Shown here piece by piece: positions 1 through 8,526 of a stretch of DNA of 56,877 nt. The notes beneath the pieces are model-generated. The model did not search any database and was not told where the DNA came from. It saw nothing but the letters and a program-made list of their open reading frames with translations. Source of the DNA: JBECKQ01 sp040235375 (GTDB taxonomy: Bacteria > Planctomycetota > Phycisphaerae > UBA1845). A program made the position numbers and the translations under genes. Where the stretch lies: positions 1 through 56,877 of the forward strand of contig JBECKQ010000318.1 of the NCBI GenBank assembly GCA_040235375.1. Reading direction: 5' to 3'. Numbering within the stretch: the stretch's first letter is position 1; each line of letters begins with the position of its first letter.

Positions 1-272
1 GATTCGGAAAAACGGTCGAACACAACCTGACGTTGATGCAGCATCTCGAGCGGTTTGTCGGGCTGGGGCTGCCGGTCGTGGTCGGAGCGTCGCGCAAGCG
101 GTTCCTTGCCAAGCTGACGCCGAACGCGGAGGAGGTGGAAGCGCGACTGGGTGGCTCTCTGGCATGTGTCGTGCGGGCGATGGAGGCGGGCGTGCAGGTC
201 GTGCGCGTCCACGACGTGCGCGAGACGCGGCAGTTGATCGACACATTGGAAAGAGTGCGCGGACCGCGCTGA
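1..272 (+). CDS. folP: Dihydropteroate synthase, C-terminal part (5' end outside window)
   Basis: This is the last 89 or so residues of the folate-pathway enzyme that condenses p-aminobenzoate with 6-hydroxymethyl-dihydropterin pyrophosphate to 7,8-dihydropteroate in the cytoplasm. The reading frame is open from the first base. It shows the family's FGKTVEHN segment, then LPVVVGASRKRF, the pterin/sulfonamide-site loop with its Ser-Arg-Lys, and the closing VRVHDVRET motif, which holds the Arg-x-His of the phosphate-binding end. The stop at 270-272 falls where the family normally ends, so only the N-terminal two thirds is missing. It converges with the ABC transporter genes on the other strand. 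Confidence 0.93.
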   Translation, partial: FGKTVEHNLTLMQHLERFVGLGLPVVVGASRKRFLAKLTPNAEEVEARLGGSLACVVRAMEAGVQVVRVHDVRETRQLIDTLERVRGPR

Positions 273-286
273 GCAGCATGGCTCTT

Positions 287-336
287 GTGGCGCGGGCTTG
301 GCAGCCCGTGAATCACGGGCAAGATGCCCGTGCCAC
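287..336. repeat. Double-hairpin palindromic repeat between convergent genes
   Basis: Two hairpins lie side by side: cgggct (293-298) with agcccg (303-308), and a perfect 8-bp stem cacgggca (314-321) / tgcccgtg (325-332) with a 3-nt loop. The whole unit is bounded by gtggc (287-291) and gccac (332-336), so it can also fold as one long structure. It sits between the convergent folP and ABC-permease ends. There is no T-run, so a bidirectional terminator is possible but unproven. From memory, similar 'gggcaagatgcccgtg' units recur in planctomycete genomes; only one copy was noticed here. Confidence 0.6.
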
Positions 337-371
337 ATGTGGGGCCGGACCGTGCTACCCAAGTGCGAATC

Positions 372-1730
372 TCAGCCGCGGATTGCCCAGCGGGCGAGTT
401 CGCCCAGCTTTGGCGGCTTGCCCTGCATGAGAATGCCGATGCGGAAGATGCGGCCGGCAAGCCAGACCAGAATAACGGTCATGATGACAACGCCGGCCAG
501 ACCGGCCCACGGCTGCCAGGCGGGTATGGTCTCCGGCATGGATTGCCGGATCAGCATGAGCATGGGCGTGAAGAACGGCACCAGCGAGATGCCGGTGGAA
601 AAGCTGCTGAGCGGCTCGCGGGCCACGTTCATCCACACGAACAGCGGCAGGCACACCACGATCCACACGGGCAGCATGAGCGACTGCGCCTCCTTGAGAT
701 CGTTGCACGCCGCGCCGATGGCGACGAACATCGAGCCGAACATGAGGATCGCGGCGACAAGGTAGGCGCCCATCCACGGCAGCAACTCGTACGGCACGCG
801 ATCCGCCAACCCCATCCGTTGGACGGCGATAAGCCCGCCGATCACGTACACACTGACGACCGTCAAGGCGACGCCGACACTGCCGATCAGCTTGCCCATC
901 ATGAGCTGGAACGGCGTGACCGAGCCCAGCAGCACTTCCGCGATTCGCTGCATCTTCTCCTCGATCACGGAGTTGATCAGCGGCGTCGCGCCGATCGTGA
1001 TCATCAGGAACATGAGCATGACGATGATGATCGGCATGATGATCACGTCGAGTTCGGTGCTGGTCTGGGCTTGGCGGACCTGGCCGGTGGCCTCGTCGAT
1101 GGAGACCAGGCCCATCGGCTCGACCGGCGCCGTCTGCGTCACGTAGGCGACGGTGGACGGGTTGAGGTCGGCCTTTTTCAGGCGGAGCTCACGTATGGCG
1201 TCGTTGACCGCCGTCCTCAGCCAGCCACGGACCGGGTCGAGGGCGGCGCCTTCGGCGTGATAGGCGATTCTGACGTTGGGGGGAACGCGGCCTTCCTTGG
1301 CTTCTTTGGCTTCGGCTTCGGCTTCGGCCTGCGGCGGAAAGACGGCGTCCGGGCCGATGTCGAGAAACGCGTGGATCTGGTTCCTGCGAACGAGGTCGGA
1401 CAGTTCGAGGCTTTGCGCCTGCGGATCCTTGTTGTTCGGTGGGACGATTTTGATGTGATAAGCAGGTTGAATCTTCTTTCCGGTCTTCGGTTCGTAGACC
1501 GCTTCCTCGTTCCGTTTTTCGGCCGCGGTGACCAACGCGCCGGCCAGGAGGCCGGAGCGGTCCACCACCGCGATCGTGCGGTCGGTCGTGTCCACCTGCC
1601 CCTCGAGAAGCGCATGGGCGAGAACGCCGCCGGTCATGAGCACGGGCATGAGGACAATAGTGACGATAAACGCCTTCGTGCGAACCGCGGCGATGTATTC
1701 GCGAGCCGTGATGACGAAAACCTTACGCAT
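372..1730 (-). CDS. ABC-2 type transporter permease (NatB-like)
   Basis: This 452-aa inner-membrane permease pairs with the ATPase encoded just upstream. It has one N-terminal membrane helix starting at about residue 20, a large extracytoplasmic domain (about residues 45-230) with a Glu/Ala/Lys low-complexity stretch (AEAEAEAKEAKE), and about five C-terminal helices. This is the layout of the ABC-2/NatB efflux family. The start chosen is ATG at 1730, giving MRKVFVITAREY, typical of the family's cytoplasmic start. It overlaps the ATPase stop by 8 nt (atgcgtaa), which implies translational coupling. The substrate cannot be read from sequence; Na+ or drug/lipid export are family possibilities. 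Confidence 0.85.
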   Translation of the reverse strand: MRKVFVITAREYIAAVRTKAFIVTIVLMPVLMTGGVLAHALLEGQVDTTDRTIAVVDRSGLLAGALVTAAEKRNEEAVYEPKTGKKIQPAYHIKIVPPNNKDPQAQSLELSDLVRRNQIHAFLDIGPDAVFPPQAEAEAEAKEAKEGRVPPNVRIAYHAEGAALDPVRGWLRTAVNDAIRELRLKKADLNPSTVAYVTQTAPVEPMGLVSIDEATGQVRQAQTSTELDVIIMPIIIVMLMFLMITIGATPLINSVIEEKMQRIAEVLLGSVTPFQLMMGKLIGSVGVALTVVSVYVIGGLIAVQRMGLADRVPYELLPWMGAYLVAAILMFGSMFVAIGAACNDLKEAQSLMLPVWIVVCLPLFVWMNVAREPLSSFSTGISLVPFFTPMLMLIRQSMPETIPAWQPWAGLAGVVIMTVILVWLAGRIFRIGILMQGKPPKLGELARWAIRG

Positions 1731-2634
1731 GTTGAACCTCCCGGGCCTCCGGCCCGGCGATGCGGACGAAGATGTCATGGAGCGACGGCCGGGCGACCTC
1801 GAAGTGGCGGACCCGCGCCCGGGCCATGACGGCGGCGAGGATTTCCTGCGTGTCCGTGCCGTTGCTCGTTCGGAGCTCCTGGAGCTGGCCGTAGTCGTTG
1901 ACGCGGGACACGCCGGGAATGTCGCGCAGCACGCTGTGATCGCCGTCGATGCGTACGCGGATCGTGTCGTCGCCGTACTGGTCCTGGATGCTGCTGAGCG
2001 TGCCGTCGAGGACCTTGCGTCCCTTGAAGATCATGAAGATGTAATCGCACATCTTCTCCGCGGTGTTCATGTCGTGCGTGCTGAAGATCACCGTGGTGCC
2101 GTTGGTTTGGAGGTCGAGCACGGCGTCCTTGAGGACCTCGACATTGACCGGGTCGAGGCCGCTGAAGGGCTCGTCGAGGATGACCATCTGCGGCCGAGCC
2201 ACGACGGCGGCGATGAACTGCGCTTTTTGAGACATGCCCTTGCTCAGTGCCTCGACCTTCTTGTCCGCCCAGTCGGCCAGGTCGAAGCGTTCCAGCCAGC
2301 GGTCGACCTCGGCGTTGACGTTCGCGGCGTTCTTAAGGCGGCCGTAGAACCTGAGCAGCTCGCCGAGCTTCATCTTCTTGTAGAGACCGCGCTCCTCCGG
2401 AAGATAGCCGATGCGGTCGGTCCACGCGCCGTGCAGCTCCTCGCCGAACACGCGGATGCTCCCGCGGTCGGGATAGTAGATGTTCATGATCATGCGGAGC
2501 GTGGTGGTTTTTCCCGAACCGTTCGGTCCGATGAAACCGTACACGCAGCCTCCGGGCACGGCCAGCGAGAGGCTGTCGACGGCAACGGTCGAGCCGAAGG
2601 TCTTGGTTACATCCTGGAGCTCCACGGCGTTCAT
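1723..2634 (-). CDS. ABC transporter ATP-binding protein (NatA-like)
   Basis: This 303-aa cytoplasmic ATPase energises the downstream permease. Walker A GPNGSGKT is at about residues 36-43, the signature LSKGMSQ at 130-136, and Walker B MVILDEP at 150-156, followed by the D-loop (SGLD) and the switch His in FSTHD. The last 90 residues form the small C-terminal domain found in NatA-type exporter ATPases. An AGGAG ribosome binding site lies about 7 nt before the ATG. The pair forms a two-gene operon with an 8-nt overlap. Confidence 0.92.
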   Translation of the reverse strand: MNAVELQDVTKTFGSTVAVDSLSLAVPGGCVYGFIGPNGSGKTTTLRMIMNIYYPDRGSIRVFGEELHGAWTDRIGYLPEERGLYKKMKLGELLRFYGRLKNAANVNAEVDRWLERFDLADWADKKVEALSKGMSQKAQFIAAVVARPQMVILDEPFSGLDPVNVEVLKDAVLDLQTNGTTVIFSTHDMNTAEKMCDYIFMIFKGRKVLDGTLSSIQDQYGDDTIRVRIDGDHSVLRDIPGVSRVNDYGQLQELRTSNGTDTQEILAAVMARARVRHFEVARPSLHDIFVRIAGPEAREVQHA

Positions 2635-2766
2635 CAGTGCACTCCTGCGATGCGTGACATTGCCTGACTCTCACCAGTGTAACAGAAGGTGGCCGCACTG
2701 CTAAGCGGCTCGCGGTCGCTACTTGTCGCACAGCGCCAAGAGTTGTAGGCGCGTGGCGTTGCCGGA

Positions 2767-5691
2767 TCAGTCCTGCAGAAGGGCGGCGGCCCGGGAGTGA
2801 GGGTCGAGCTCGACAGCGCGGGCGGCGTACTTGCGGGCGTTGTCCAGTTCGCCCAGCTTGTGGTAGGCGAGCGCGGCATCCGCGAAATGCTCCGGATCGG
2901 TCGGGACCAGATCGCAGAGCGTGACGTAGTTCCGGACGGCTTCCGGCGTGTCATTCAGCCGCATGGCGATGCGTGCGAGGGCCGCGTACGCCGGCTCCGA
3001 CATCGGGTCGATGAACAGCACGCGCCGATACCAATACTGCGCGTCCTGCAAGCGTCCCCGGCGCTCCAGAATTTCGCCGATCTGGAACGGAACGTCGGCG
3101 TCGTGATCAGCGCTCGGAGCGACGTCGAGCAGCTCCGGCAGCGCTTGGTCGTCATCGCCGCGTTTCAGATAGATGCCGGCGAGCGAACGGGCGGCGAACG
3201 TATCCAACGGCCAGGCGCGTTTCAGGCGGACGAGCAGCGGCAGGGCGTCGCCCAGCCGCTTGCGGCGCACGTAGACGTCCGCCAGGTACTTGAGCGCGTA
3301 ACGGTTGTCCGGATCCACCTCGAGCAGCCGCGGAGCAGTCTCGATGAGCCTGTCGTCGCGCGCAGTAACTGCCGCTTTGCTGTCCGCGTCGAGGCTTTCG
3401 CGATGGAGGCACCGAACGAGCACCTCGAGCGCCAGACGGTTCTTGCTGTCGATATCGAGCGCTGCTCGCGCGGACTCCGCCGCTCCTTCGACGTTGTCGT
3501 CATCCCACCTGGCCCGGGCGAGGCGGGCATGCAGATCGGCGTCGCTGCGATGCAGGGCGACAGCGGCGCGCAGCCAGGAAACGTCTTCCGGCGGTTCCAG
3601 GTCGAAGCCCCAGGTGGCGGCCTGCTGTCGCGCCCACGCGGCGAATTCCCTGTCGAGCTCTTCGGGCGATTTGTGGATCGCCTCCTCGAACACGGCCGCC
3701 TGCGGCCTGGCTTCGGCCATGGCGGACAGCAGTCGCGTGATCACATCGTAGCCGTAAGTGGTGATGAGATACTCGCACATCCATTCGCTCTGCGCATAGG
3801 CAAGCTGGCGATCGTGCGAGCTCTGCGGCCGCATGAAACCCCAGTCGAGCGAGTCGAGCGTGAAGAGCTGGTTGCGACGGACGGCGTTGGCCAGCAGTTG
3901 CCGCCAGTCGTAGCTGCGGGGCAGATCCTCCTGGAGGACGGCCAGCCCTTCAGTAAACCAGTGAGCGATCTGGTTGTGAGTGGCAGCGAGCGTCACCGTG
4001 TGCGTGAACTCGTGCTCCAGCACGGACGCATAGTTGTAAGGGCCTTGCAGATCGGCGCCGCGGCGGGGCGAATCGATGGCGATGACCGGCCCCGTGCACG
4101 CCCCGACGGTGTGGATCCAGGGCTGGCCGGTGATGCGCACGGCAAACTCGCTGTGCTTCGGAAAGATCTCGATCGTCGTCTTGCGCGCGAGCGTGGCGTT
4201 GTAATCGGCGCATACCGGCGCGTAGACGGTTTCCAGGTAATCCGCGCACCGGCGAGCAACGATCTTGTCGGGAGCGTCGTAGTGGATAATGAAGTGTTCG
4301 GTCTCGATTGTTTTGAACGCGGCGAGACGGTCGAGCAAGTTCAGCGTGTTGCGGGTCTTCTCGTTGTAGGGATCGAGCTTCCAAGAAACGTCCAGGGCGT
4401 CGCGGGCCTTGGCTTCGTAACCCCACTGCATGTACATCAAGCCGAGCTCGGTGCGCGGCGCGGACGCGGAGGGATCCAGCTCGATGGCCTTCTTGATGTA
4501 GCCCTCGGCCTGCGAGAACCGCCGCATGCCGGAGAGGACCTCGCCGATGATCGCGTTCAGCGCAGAGCTGTGATCGTTGACGCGCTGGGCGCGGGCGATG
4601 TACCCGGCAGCCTTGTCGGTCTCGTTGCGGGCCAGCAGAGACGCGGCGCAGCGGGCCAGAACTTCAATGCTGTTGGGGTTGACGGCCAGCGCCCGGTCGC
4701 AGGCCTGCTGGGCTTCCTCGTAACGGCGCTCGACGATCCGGCACGCAGCAAGCAGGTTGAGCGCATCGACGTCGTTCGGGATGGTTTGGAGAGCGAGATC
4801 GACGCGCCGCTGCACCTCCTCGAACTCCCAGCCTTCGAGGGCCAGCCAGCCGAGGCCGATCTGGGCGGCGGCGGCGTTGCTGTTGACCCGTAGCGCGGCG
4901 CGGTAGTCGTCGGCCGCCTCTTCGAGATTGAATTTCTCGCGCAGGAGGTCGGCGGCGGCGACCCGCGCCGGCCAGTAGTTTCGGTCGAGCTGCGTGTAGG
5001 CGGCCTGGTACATTTCGTTGAGCACGTGCGAAGTGCGATGGGCGAGATTGGGATGGCGGGCGAGCACGCTGTAGCGGTACAGGCCCTCGCCCGCGGCGGT
5101 CAGGCTCTCCGCATCTTCGGGCAGGCGCGTCGTGGCCAGGCGATTGAACCACTCGTAGTGCTCGAGCGCCGCGTCGCGCCGGCCGACGGTCTCGAGCGTA
5201 TTGGCGAGCAGCAGCCGGGCGCGGCAGAGTTGCGGATCCAGCCGGATGGCCTCATTCGCCAAGTCGATCGCGCGATCATAGCCGCCGACGGCGGCAGCGG
5301 ACTCGGCGAGCAGAAGCTTGACCCGAGCCGCTTCCTTGCCTGTTGCCTCGATCGATTCGAGCAGTTTCCGTGTCTCAGCGTAACGGCCGGTCTGTAGCCA
5401 GCATTCGGCCAGTCCGATCGATGCCGGCGTGCGCGTGGCGTCGTCGTCGAGGAGCGCGTTGTAGCTCTCTTCGGCGCGTTCGTAGTAGCCCTCGAGGAGT
5501 AGCTCGCGGGCCTCGAGCAGTGGAGGCAATTCGGGGGTGGCACTCTCCGCCGACGACTCGCCGTCGGCGTACGCATCCTGAGCCTCGACGGGCGGGGGAA
5601 GCGTCAACCCGACAGCAAGGAAGACCAGGAGAAGGTGCGGCCCGCGGAAGCAGCGAATTCGGGCGCACGTGCGACGTTTGGTGCCCAGCAT
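2767..5691 (-). CDS. Exported TPR protein with Peptidase-MA-like gluzincin domain
   Basis: A 974-aa protein with a basic N-terminus, a hydrophobic segment and an Ala-x-Ala-like end (PPPVEAQDA) consistent with a signal peptide. TPR repeats fill roughly residues 45-430 and 700-970. Between them is a metallopeptidase-like domain with HEFTH at residues 560-564 and a downstream WFTEGLAVLQE, matching the HExxH...E zinc arrangement of Peptidase-MA proteins. The frame stays open far upstream, but that part is antisense-frame noise inside the glycosyltransferase gene; ATG 5691 immediately precedes the signal peptide. Only 11 nt separate it from the glycosyltransferase stop, so they are probably cotranscribed. 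A surface or periplasmic proteolytic/scaffold role is inferred. Confidence 0.85.
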   Translation of the reverse strand: MLGTKRRTCARIRCFRGPHLLLVFLAVGLTLPPPVEAQDAYADGESSAESATPELPPLLEARELLLEGYYERAEESYNALLDDDATRTPASIGLAECWLQTGRYAETRKLLESIEATGKEAARVKLLLAESAAAVGGYDRAIDLANEAIRLDPQLCRARLLLANTLETVGRRDAALEHYEWFNRLATTRLPEDAESLTAAGEGLYRYSVLARHPNLAHRTSHVLNEMYQAAYTQLDRNYWPARVAAADLLREKFNLEEAADDYRAALRVNSNAAAAQIGLGWLALEGWEFEEVQRRVDLALQTIPNDVDALNLLAACRIVERRYEEAQQACDRALAVNPNSIEVLARCAASLLARNETDKAAGYIARAQRVNDHSSALNAIIGEVLSGMRRFSQAEGYIKKAIELDPSASAPRTELGLMYMQWGYEAKARDALDVSWKLDPYNEKTRNTLNLLDRLAAFKTIETEHFIIHYDAPDKIVARRCADYLETVYAPVCADYNATLARKTTIEIFPKHSEFAVRITGQPWIHTVGACTGPVIAIDSPRRGADLQGPYNYASVLEHEFTHTVTLAATHNQIAHWFTEGLAVLQEDLPRSYDWRQLLANAVRRNQLFTLDSLDWGFMRPQSSHDRQLAYAQSEWMCEYLITTYGYDVITRLLSAMAEARPQAAVFEEAIHKSPEELDREFAAWARQQAATWGFDLEPPEDVSWLRAAVALHRSDADLHARLARARWDDDNVEGAAESARAALDIDSKNRLALEVLVRCLHRESLDADSKAAVTARDDRLIETAPRLLEVDPDNRYALKYLADVYVRRKRLGDALPLLVRLKRAWPLDTFAARSLAGIYLKRGDDDQALPELLDVAPSADHDADVPFQIGEILERRGRLQDAQYWYRRVLFIDPMSEPAYAALARIAMRLNDTPEAVRNYVTLCDLVPTDPEHFADAALAYHKLGELDNARKYAARAVELDPHSRAAALLQD

Positions 5692-5702
5692 CACGGCGGA
5701 TT

Positions 5703-8276
5703 TTAGGTGCCAGAGTGCATGATGGTCAACAACGACTGCCACCACGGCGGGCCCACTGGCAAAGCAGTAACGTAAGGGTAGATCAGCGCGAACGCGATTC
5801 CGGCGACAATCAGCAATTCCGTGACGCCGCGCTTCAGCCTGGCGGTAATGACCACCCAGGCGAGCGCGATGTAGAGGAATGAAAGTGACGGCAGATAGTG
5901 GTAGATGAACATGATCCGCGGTGACGCCAGCCACGGCGCCCAGAACGCCAGATAGCCGGCCAGGAGCGGCAAAGCGCGCTGCTCGCGCCGCAGCGCCACC
6001 TGCAGCGCGGCAAACCCGATCGCCGCCAGGCCCGCCAGCCAGATGATGGGGTTGCCCATTGCATAGACGTTGGAACGGGGAGGGGTGTTGGACGCCGTCT
6101 CGCCATGGGCCGTCTTGGCCGGCGGGGTCTTCTCGGCGTACAGCCACATCATCTTGCTGTAGAGCGGCCACTCCGCCGCTTTGGAGCTGTAGGGGTGCGG
6201 CTGCGTCAGTCCCGTGTGGTACGACCACATCTGCACCTGCAGCTCCTTGAACTGGTCGATGGAGTAGCCGGCCCGGAAGAACGGCGTGTAAGAGAGCAGG
6301 TAGATGCCGGCGGGTAGCAACGCATAGGAGATGACCATCAACGCGGGGCGTTTCGGCCAGAACCTTCCCTCCTGTTTGGCGCGGTACAGGTGAATGACGG
6401 CCATCAGCGGAAACGCGAAGAGCGCCGTCCACTTGCAGGCCAGCGCGCCGCCGACAGCGAACGCCGCCAGCACGTAGCGGTCGTACAACCCGGCCAGGAC
6501 GGCGGCCAGCAGGAAGGCCGCGCAGTAAATGTCGTTCATGCCGATACGCGACAGGACGAGCGGCAGCGTGTCGAGGCTGGCCAGCGCCGCAGCAAGCAGC
6601 GCAATGCTATAGCGGTCGAACAGGCGGAGCGATATCGCGTAGATCAGAAGAACGACGATCGTACCGAACAACGTCGCCGGCAGCCGCCACGCCCACGGCT
6701 TGTCCCCGAAGAGCTGAATGCTCCACTGCATGAAGAGCTTGGCGAGTGGCGGATGCGTCCACTCATAAGCCACGCCCTCGATCGGCGCGGACGTGGACCA
6801 GAGCCACGGGTCGGTGTTGCCCGCCGCCCATTGCTCGGCGGTGTAGGCGTGATACACCTCGTCGAAGTATCGCTCGGGCGGAGCGTTCAGCCGGAAAAGC
6901 CGCGTACCCAGGGCGAAAAGCAGGATGACTGCCAGCAGCAGCGGCGCACGTCGGCGAAGCCACGGCGGATCCGCGGGCGTCACGAGCGATTCGAGTTCAT
7001 GCTTGCCGATCTTCAGCTTCGAAACGAGTCGATCGAACCACTTCTGGCCGGTCGGCGTGACGGAGATCGCCGTCAGGGGAAGGGCCAGCAGATTGCCCAG
7101 ACACAGGGCCATGGCCAGCGCCCGGTGGATAAGCTGTTCCGACCCCACAAAGCTCAAGGCGAACACGAGATTACCGCAGTACGTTGCGGACGCGAGGACA
7201 TAGGGAACAAGCGCGGCGGTGTGACGAGCGGCGACGATGGCCAACGGCGCGAAAAACGGAAAGAGGTGACGCTCGTGGGCGCGGGTCACGAATAGAAACG
7301 TGATCAGGTAGGCGAGCGCCGTCGCTTCCCAAAGGGCGGTGTCGCCTTCGCGTCGCCAGCGTCGCCAGAGCCAGACCGCGGCGAAGAGATAGCCGACCAG
7401 GCAGATGGCGGTTCCTGCCTGATGCACCGTCACCGGGCCGATGATCCGGCCGCTGTCCGGTTTCCAATTCAGATCGAACATGTACCAGAGGTTCATCGCG
7501 TTGACCGAGGCGTACTGGTACTGGTTCATCGTGACGTCGATGCGGTGCTCGATGAACTGCGGAAGCGTGCGCAGACTGCCACCGTTAAACGGAAGAAACG
7601 TGGCGGCGAAGACGGCGACGGCGATGCCGGCCGATGCCGCAATGCGGTGCCATCGAATACGGGCTCGCGCCGCGTAGATGAGCACCAGCGGTACGACGAC
7701 GGCCGTGTGCGGCTTGACCGCTCCGGCCAGGCCGAGAACGAGCGCCGACAGCAGCGCTCGGCGCGATACGAGCAGCGAAAGTGCGGCGACCAGCAGAAAG
7801 GCGTGAAAGCTGTCCGCCTGTCCCCACAGCGTCGAGTTCGCGAAGACCGCGGGGTTGAATATGTAGATGGCCGGCACCCAGAGCCGCTGGTGCTCCGCCA
7901 TCGGTCGGGCCATGCGCCAGATGAGGAAAGCGGTGGCGATGTCCGCCGCGATATTGGGCAGCTTGAACAGCAGGTACACGAGTCCGTGGGGCAGCTTCGC
8001 GTACACGGCGCCGAGAGGCCAGAGGACGTAAAGATAGCCAGGCAGGTAGTCGCACCAGTACTTTCCGTCCCAGAAGTGCTGAAGGCCTACGTCCGCGAGG
8101 TGCTGGGCCCAGCCCGTGAATGCGCCCATGTCCGAGGCGTGGCCGGTCCAGGGGGCGGCGACGATGCGGACGGCCAGACCTGCCAGAGCGAGGGGGATGA
8201 ACGCGCGCCACGTTACGGCGCTGCCGCTGGAGTTGTCTCGGATGAGGAGGGCCGCCTGATGGCCGGCTTTCGTCAT
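5703..8276 (-). CDS. Double-module GT-C membrane glycosyltransferase (PMT-like C-terminal half)
   Basis: An 857-aa polytopic protein that appears to join two GT-C units. The first (about residues 20-390) has an early acidic loop (HASDMGAFTGWA) and a DYLPGYLY motif like lipid-linked-sugar mannosyltransferases. The second (about 435-857) carries hallmarks of protein O-mannosyltransferases (GT39): YFDEVYH in the first loop, WTHPPLAK, SRIGMNDI, CKWTALFAFP and a C-terminal four-helix region with IYHYLPSL. It should act in the cytoplasmic membrane with a polyprenyl-phosphate sugar donor; the acceptor is unknown. The downstream TPR/peptidase gene is probably in the same operon. No Shine-Dalgarno is evident before ATG 8276. 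Confidence 0.83.
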   Translation of the reverse strand: MTKAGHQAALLIRDNSSGSAVTWRAFIPLALAGLAVRIVAAPWTGHASDMGAFTGWAQHLADVGLQHFWDGKYWCDYLPGYLYVLWPLGAVYAKLPHGLVYLLFKLPNIAADIATAFLIWRMARPMAEHQRLWVPAIYIFNPAVFANSTLWGQADSFHAFLLVAALSLLVSRRALLSALVLGLAGAVKPHTAVVVPLVLIYAARARIRWHRIAASAGIAVAVFAATFLPFNGGSLRTLPQFIEHRIDVTMNQYQYASVNAMNLWYMFDLNWKPDSGRIIGPVTVHQAGTAICLVGYLFAAVWLWRRWRREGDTALWEATALAYLITFLFVTRAHERHLFPFFAPLAIVAARHTAALVPYVLASATYCGNLVFALSFVGSEQLIHRALAMALCLGNLLALPLTAISVTPTGQKWFDRLVSKLKIGKHELESLVTPADPPWLRRRAPLLLAVILLFALGTRLFRLNAPPERYFDEVYHAYTAEQWAAGNTDPWLWSTSAPIEGVAYEWTHPPLAKLFMQWSIQLFGDKPWAWRLPATLFGTIVVLLIYAISLRLFDRYSIALLAAALASLDTLPLVLSRIGMNDIYCAAFLLAAVLAGLYDRYVLAAFAVGGALACKWTALFAFPLMAVIHLYRAKQEGRFWPKRPALMVISYALLPAGIYLLSYTPFFRAGYSIDQFKELQVQMWSYHTGLTQPHPYSSKAAEWPLYSKMMWLYAEKTPPAKTAHGETASNTPPRSNVYAMGNPIIWLAGLAAIGFAALQVALRREQRALPLLAGYLAFWAPWLASPRIMFIYHYLPSLSFLYIALAWVVITARLKRGVTELLIVAGIAFALIYPYVTALPVGPPWWQSLLTIMHSGT

Positions 8277-8526
8277 GGGGCGAATTGTAGCAGAGGCGAC
8301 GAATTGTACACCGCCGACGGTTGGCGTCGTCCGGGCGGATCCTGGTCGGTTGTGCGGTAGACGGTGGGCGAAGCGAATTCCCGGCAGGCGCGGGACGACT
8401 CCGAGCAGGCCAGGTGATTGGATTTACGCAGTCGTTACCGGCCGAAGCGGCGACCGCGCCGCTACGACGTGCGCAAGAGCCATGTCGCGCCGAATAGCCG
8501 AAAGGGAGAATCGAGACCGAGCCCGG
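8277..8526. other. Intergenic region with a 9-bp direct repeat
   Basis: About 250 bp separate the FecR-domain gene stop from the glycosyltransferase start (both minus strand). No gene is supported. The 9-mer cgaattgta occurs twice in direct orientation, at 8281-8289 and 8300-8308, immediately upstream of the glycosyltransferase ATG. On the minus strand each copy contains TACAAT, which could be a -10 element or an operator half-site. No good -35 partner is visible. Confidence 0.35.

Noticed and set aside
1300..1335. Tandem ggcttc repeat
   Set aside because: It is in frame in the permease and encodes the Glu/Ala/Lys stretch; not an independent repeat element.
324..1829. Long plus-strand open frame across the ABC permease (His/Asp/Arg-rich)
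   Set aside because: It is the antisense shadow of the permease. The composition is typical of reverse-frame translation in high-GC DNA and no family matches.
2797..4893. 698-codon plus-strand frame opposite the TPR/peptidase gene
   Set aside because: The minus strand has TPRs, a signal peptide and HEFTH; the plus frame has none of these and is a shadow.
5692..6432. N-terminal extension of the TPR protein frame
   Set aside because: It overlaps the glycosyltransferase coding region in another frame and is low-complexity; the signal peptide starts at 5691.
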